Assembly (NCBI RefSeq): GCF_014489075.1
Contig: NZ_JACTGR010000003.1
Span: 510,501 to 574,500, forward strand
Reading direction: 5' to 3'
DNA length: 64,000 bases
Source: Sphingomonas sp. JC676
Lineage (GTDB): Bacteria > Pseudomonadota > Alphaproteobacteria > Sphingomonadales > Sphingomonadaceae
Shown: positions 61,314-64,000 of the stretch, in pieces
How positions within the stretch are numbered: the first letter of the stretch is position 1
How the letters are laid out: each line of letters opens with the position of its first letter
Made by a program: the position numbers and the translations under genes
Notes under the pieces: generated by a model
Seen by the model: the letters and a program-made list of their open reading frames with translations, nothing else
Told to the model about the DNA's origin: nothing
The model's database searches: none

Positions 61314-61904
61314 ATGAACACGCGCATCATGATCCTGACCGTGCTGCTGGCCGCGCCGCTTTCGGGCTGCATCTCGTTCGGCGCCAAGCCGCCGCCCTCG
61401 CTGCTCACGCTGACCTCAGCGAGCGGACTGGCCGTCGGCGAAACGCAGAAGTCGAACGCCGCCGGGACGATCACCATCGGCGTTCCAGCCGTGTCGCAGG
61501 AGCTGGCGAGCAATCGCGTTCCGGTGCATTCGGGCGGCACCGCGATCGCCTATGTCAAGGATGCCCAGTGGGTCGAGCCGCCCTCGCGGCTGTTCGCGCG
61601 GCTGCTGTCCGACACGATCACCGCGCAGACCGGGCGCGTCGTGCTGAGCTACCGCCAGTCGCGGATGGACCCCGGTGCCCAGCTGACCGGCGAGCTGCGC
61701 GCCTTCGGGATCGACGAGGAGACCAGCGAGGCCGTGGTCACCTATGACGCCGCGCTGCTGCGCGGGGCCGATCCGGTGTTCGAGAAGCGCCGGTTCGAGG
61801 CACGCGTGCCCGTCACAAAGATCGATTCGGAAGGTGTCGGCCCGGCGCTCAACCAGGCCGCCAACAAGGTCGCCGCCGAGATCGCCGACTGGGTGGGCAA
61901 ATAG
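61314..61904 (+). CDS. ABC-type transport auxiliary lipoprotein (PqiC-like)
   Basis: Lipoprotein of 196 residues. The signal peptide ends in the lipobox APLSGC, so it would be lipidated and attached to a membrane. The mature part (YVKDAQWVEPPSRLFARLLS and GARLTGELRAFGIDE-like QLTGELRAFGIDEETSEAVV) belongs to the ABC-transport auxiliary (PqiC/YmbA) family, which pairs with MCE proteins. The ATG at 61314 has GAGGGG 5 nt upstream; an ATG at 61302 overlapping the mlaD stop is the alternative. Last gene of the operon; expected outer-membrane partner. Confidence 0.88.
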   Translation: MNTRIMILTVLLAAPLSGCISFGAKPPPSLLTLTSASGLAVGETQKSNAAGTITIGVPAVSQELASNRVPVHSGGTAIAYVKDAQWVEPPSRLFARLLSDTITAQTGRVVLSYRQSRMDPGAQLTGELRAFGIDEETSEAVVTYDAALLRGADPVFEKRRFEARVPVTKIDSEGVGPALNQAANKVAAEIADWVGK

Positions 61905-61905
61905 C

Positions 61906-62775
61906 CTATTCGGTCGGCGTGCGTCGCACTGCCGGGGCAAGATCACAAACCTCGACGCCGGTGGCGATCGTCGGGGCGTCCGGATGCTCGCGCTTCTGGA
62001 TCATCGCGGCGTAGCGCGGATTGTCCGCCGCGCGATATTGGAAGCGCGGCCGTTCGTCCTCGGGCAACTGGCTGGCGAGCCGCACCGACGCGATGGGCGT
62101 CCGCTCGGACTCGTCCTTGTACACGCCCATGGCCGCACTGCTGCGCGGCATTGCCGAGAAATACTGCATCCCTTCAATGATCCGCCCGACGACGGTGTAA
62201 TTGCGGTCGAGCCGCCGCGCCGACTGCCCGATTGGGGTGAAAAGCTCGGCGCCATTGCCCGTGTCGGGCAGCGAATCGCGTGCGACGCCCACCGATCCGT
62301 AGCAATGCGTCAGCCAGGCCGCCTTTCCGTCGGTAGCGATCGGCCAGCCATCGGCCGTCACGCCGGAGGCCGTCGAATAGCCATCGGCCCGCGACAGGCG
62401 TTGCGCGGGAGTGAATGCGCCGATCTCGAACTCTGCCGGCGGCCGCGCGATGATCTCGGGCGGAAGCGGCTTCTTCTCGGAAGCGTCGCCCCATTGCACG
62501 ACCCAGTTTTCCTGGACGCGATAGACGCTGGCATCGTCCCACCAGCGCGCTTCGGTGAACTTGCGGATATTGGCGACGTGCGCGGGCGCGAAGCGCGCGG
62601 CGAGGCGGATGAAAACCTGGCGCCCGTCCTTCAGCGTGATCACCATGATCTCGTTGTCGGGAATGTCGTGCCAGTCGGCCGGGATCGCATCGCCGGGCGC
62701 GGGCGCGGTTTGGGTCTGGGCGGTCAGGGATACCGGGGCGGCGAGCGCGAGCAGCGCGAACAGAGGCTTTAGCAT
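61906..62775 (-). CDS. Periplasmic cyclophilin-type peptidyl-prolyl isomerase
   Basis: Exported protein of 289 residues; signal peptide MLKPLFALLALAAPVSLTAQ. The cyclophilin-like part carries ARFAPAHVANIRKFTEARWWDD, then YRVQENWVVQWGDAS, GVARDSLPDTGNGAELFTPIG and NYTVVGRIIEGMQYFS. The Trp-rich, extended form with a long C-terminal tail is typical of sphingomonad periplasmic members. Isomerase activity is inferred from the fold. The ATG at 62775 is the start of the signal peptide. It converges on the mla-type operon with 1 bp between the stops. Confidence 0.88.
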   Translation of the reverse strand: MLKPLFALLALAAPVSLTAQTQTAPAPGDAIPADWHDIPDNEIMVITLKDGRQVFIRLAARFAPAHVANIRKFTEARWWDDASVYRVQENWVVQWGDASEKKPLPPEIIARPPAEFEIGAFTPAQRLSRADGYSTASGVTADGWPIATDGKAAWLTHCYGSVGVARDSLPDTGNGAELFTPIGQSARRLDRNYTVVGRIIEGMQYFSAMPRSSAAMGVYKDESERTPIASVRLASQLPEDERPRFQYRAADNPRYAAMIQKREHPDAPTIATGVEVCDLAPAVRRTPTE

Positions 62776-62852
62776 GGCGCGGAAGGTGGCACGGTCGCGC
62801 ACGCTTGCCTAGGGCCTGCACAGGCGGTAGGGCACGCGCCTTCCTGGTATGC

Positions 62853-62943
62853 GGAGCGGTGGCCGAGTGGTCGAAGGCGCTCGCCTGGAAAGTGAGTATA
62901 CGTCAAAAGCGTATCGAGGGTTCGAATCCCTCCCGCTCCGCCA
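62853..62943 (+). tRNA. tRNA-Ser (anticodon GGA)
   Basis: Acceptor arms GGAGCGG and CCGCTCC pair, and the discriminator G is followed by an encoded CCA (62941-62943). The anticodon loop reads CTGGAAA, giving GGA (UCC/UCU serine). A long variable arm (about TATACGTCAAAAGCGTAT) and the TTCGAAT T-loop fit a class II serine tRNA. The integrase gene begins 155 bp downstream, so its 3' end is the likely attachment site of the element. Confidence 0.96.
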
Positions 62944-63047
62944 CTTACCCCCTTTTTGGGGCTCGCCAAGACCCTCCTAAAGCGCTATAAAAGCTTACGA
63001 AATCCTGCATTCTCCGTCTCATCGGATTTCACTCAATCCTACCACTT

Positions 63048-63066
63048 CCCACCATAATGTGGTGGG
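63048..63066. promoter_or_regulatory. Inverted repeat upstream of the integrase gene
   Basis: CCCACCA and TGGTGGG separated by 5 nt, followed by GGCGGGTA at 63073-63080. Placed between tRNA-Ser and the integrase start, it could be an integrase arm site or an operator. Inferred from position. Confidence 0.45.
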
Positions 63067-63097
63067 TAAAATGGCGGGTATTTTGGGAGCGAGGGTT

Positions 63098-64000
63098 ATG
63101 GGAAAGCTCACCGCGCTTAAGGTACGCTCACTGTCTGAGCCGGGGCGGTATGCAGATGGCGATGGCCTTTTTCTCGATGTGACCAGCAAGGCGGCCGGCA
63201 GATGGGTCCTTCGGGTTCAGTCAAATGGGCGGCGAAGGGAAATCGGCCTGGGTTCGCTGAAAAATGTCTCGTTGGCAGACGCACGCGATTCAGCCTTCGT
63301 CATGCGCAAGAAGATCGCGCAGGGAATCGACCCGGTCGCGGAGCGAAAGCAGGAACGGCAGACTGCCCCGACCTTCCGTGATGCGGCCAAACTCGTGCAC
63401 GAGGAGCACGAAAAGGCATGGAAGAACGGTAAGCACCAGAACCAGTGGCTTGCGACCCTGACCACCTATGCCTTCCCCAAGATCGGGGACCTCCCGGTGG
63501 ACAAGATCGAGGGTCCCGCGATCCGAGAGGTGCTGATCCCGATCTGGCTTTCCAAGCCGGAGACGGCGAGGCGAGTACGGCAGCGCATCGGCACGGTTCT
63601 CGATTGGGCTTGTGCTAAGGGCTTTCGCGCCACCGAAGCGCCGATGCGGTCGCTGTCTAAGGGGCTACCCCGACAGCCCAAGAAGGACGGCCATTTCGCC
63701 GCGATGCCCTACGCGGACGTGCCGGAATTCGTGGAAAAGCTTGGCGAACGAAGGTCCGTTGGGCGGCTCGCGTTAGAAGCGCTCATCCTAACGGCCGCGC
63801 GGTCGGGTGAGATTCGCGGCGCGCTCTGGTCGGAGCTGGATTTGCAGGCTGGCCTATGGACGATCCCGGCGGCGCGCATGAAGATGGGGCGGCCTCACAT
63901 CGTGCCACTGTCGCCTGAAGCCGCTGCCGTGTTCGAACGCGCGAAGGAGTATAAGGCGGGAGTCGGAGACCTCGTTTTTCCCGGTCAGGACGTGCAGAAG
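63098..64000 (+). CDS. P4-type tyrosine recombinase/integrase (partial)
   Basis: Site-specific integrase at the left end of an integrated element; 301 residues are present before the window ends. The N-terminal DUF4102-type arm-binding domain is clear (LTALKVRSLSEPGRYADGDGL and RWVLRVQSNGRRREIGLG), followed by a core-binding helical domain. The catalytic domain begins with LILTAARSGEIRGALWSELD, where Arg235 is the first catalytic Arg; the H-x-x-R and Tyr lie beyond the edge. GGGAGCGAGGG precedes the ATG. It sits just after tRNA-Ser(GGA), a normal target for this type. The rest of the island is outside the window. Confidence 0.94.
   Translation, partial: MGKLTALKVRSLSEPGRYADGDGLFLDVTSKAAGRWVLRVQSNGRRREIGLGSLKNVSLADARDSAFVMRKKIAQGIDPVAERKQERQTAPTFRDAAKLVHEEHEKAWKNGKHQNQWLATLTTYAFPKIGDLPVDKIEGPAIREVLIPIWLSKPETARRVRQRIGTVLDWACAKGFRATEAPMRSLSKGLPRQPKKDGHFAAMPYADVPEFVEKLGERRSVGRLALEALILTAARSGEIRGALWSELDLQAGLWTIPAARMKMGRPHIVPLSPEAAAVFERAKEYKAGVGDLVFPGQDVQK

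Noticed and set aside
1..64000. CRISPR arrays, rRNA genes, riboswitches, intact insertion sequences
   Set aside because: No regularly spaced repeats, rRNA-like stretches, known riboswitch cores or transposase genes were seen.

Overview
The window is chromosomal DNA of a high-GC alphaproteobacterium, most probably Sphingomonas or a close Sphingomonadaceae relative. The evidence is the dense GC-rich coding in both directions, the DUF1153/SciP cell-cycle regulator, an imuA-imuB-dnaE2 mutasome behind a perfect alphaproteobacterial LexA box, Ku/LigD end joining, an mla-type ABC operon whose permease carries its own STAS domain, and two families of palindromic repeats that I recall as typical of sphingomonads. 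No search was run; all names come from reading the sequence.

Layout. 1-3610: two tandem secreted S9 peptidases (the first runs off the left edge). 3697-4523: two overlapping hotdog thioesterases. 4644-7321: an unrecognised cassette of a 51-residue peptide, a degenerate cupin-like/HEAT protein, a cupin-like/HEAT protein with intact metal-ligand candidates, and a winged-helix regulator with a pseudo-receiver. 7308-10794: crotonase, DUF427 and a translationally coupled arsR-VOC-SRPBCC-SRPBCC operon with an operator over the arsR start codon. 10807-11561: a regulatory region with twin GTCC-N6-GGAC dyads, an IHF match and a sigma-54 type -24/-12 promoter, followed by two secreted or membrane microproteins. 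11584-15994: RarD, YciI, MAPEG, PP2C and uncharacterised genes. 15994-20095: branched-chain 2-oxoacid dehydrogenase E1 alpha, E1 beta and E2 plus a GNAT gene. 20239-26712: the SOS mutasome, ending in a 2H phosphoesterase gene.

26709-37046: FAH-family hydrolase, a large PAS/GAF hybrid kinase, purA, aroC, fabI, YihY and a CbpA-type co-chaperone. 37147-43897: transglutaminase, a fused ATP-grasp/alpha-E protein, ligD and ku. 43994-47247: pdxH, CDF exporter, PhzF and LysR. 47674-51150: mnmA, sciP, and two GlsB-type membrane proteins around a SIMPL protein. 51383-57434: an RND adaptor/pump pair, DUF445 and a GFA-family protein. 57473-61904: a HAD phosphatase and the four-gene mla-type lipid transport operon, separated by a MITE-like element. 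61906-64000: a cyclophilin-type isomerase, tRNA-Ser(GGA), and the start of an integrated element whose P4-type integrase runs off the right edge.

Most of the window is ordinary core genome. The stretches most worth attention are the peptide/cupin/HEAT cassette (4569-7321), the sigma-54 microprotein locus (11005-11561), and the palindromic elements, two of which lie in frame inside imuB and the E2 gene.
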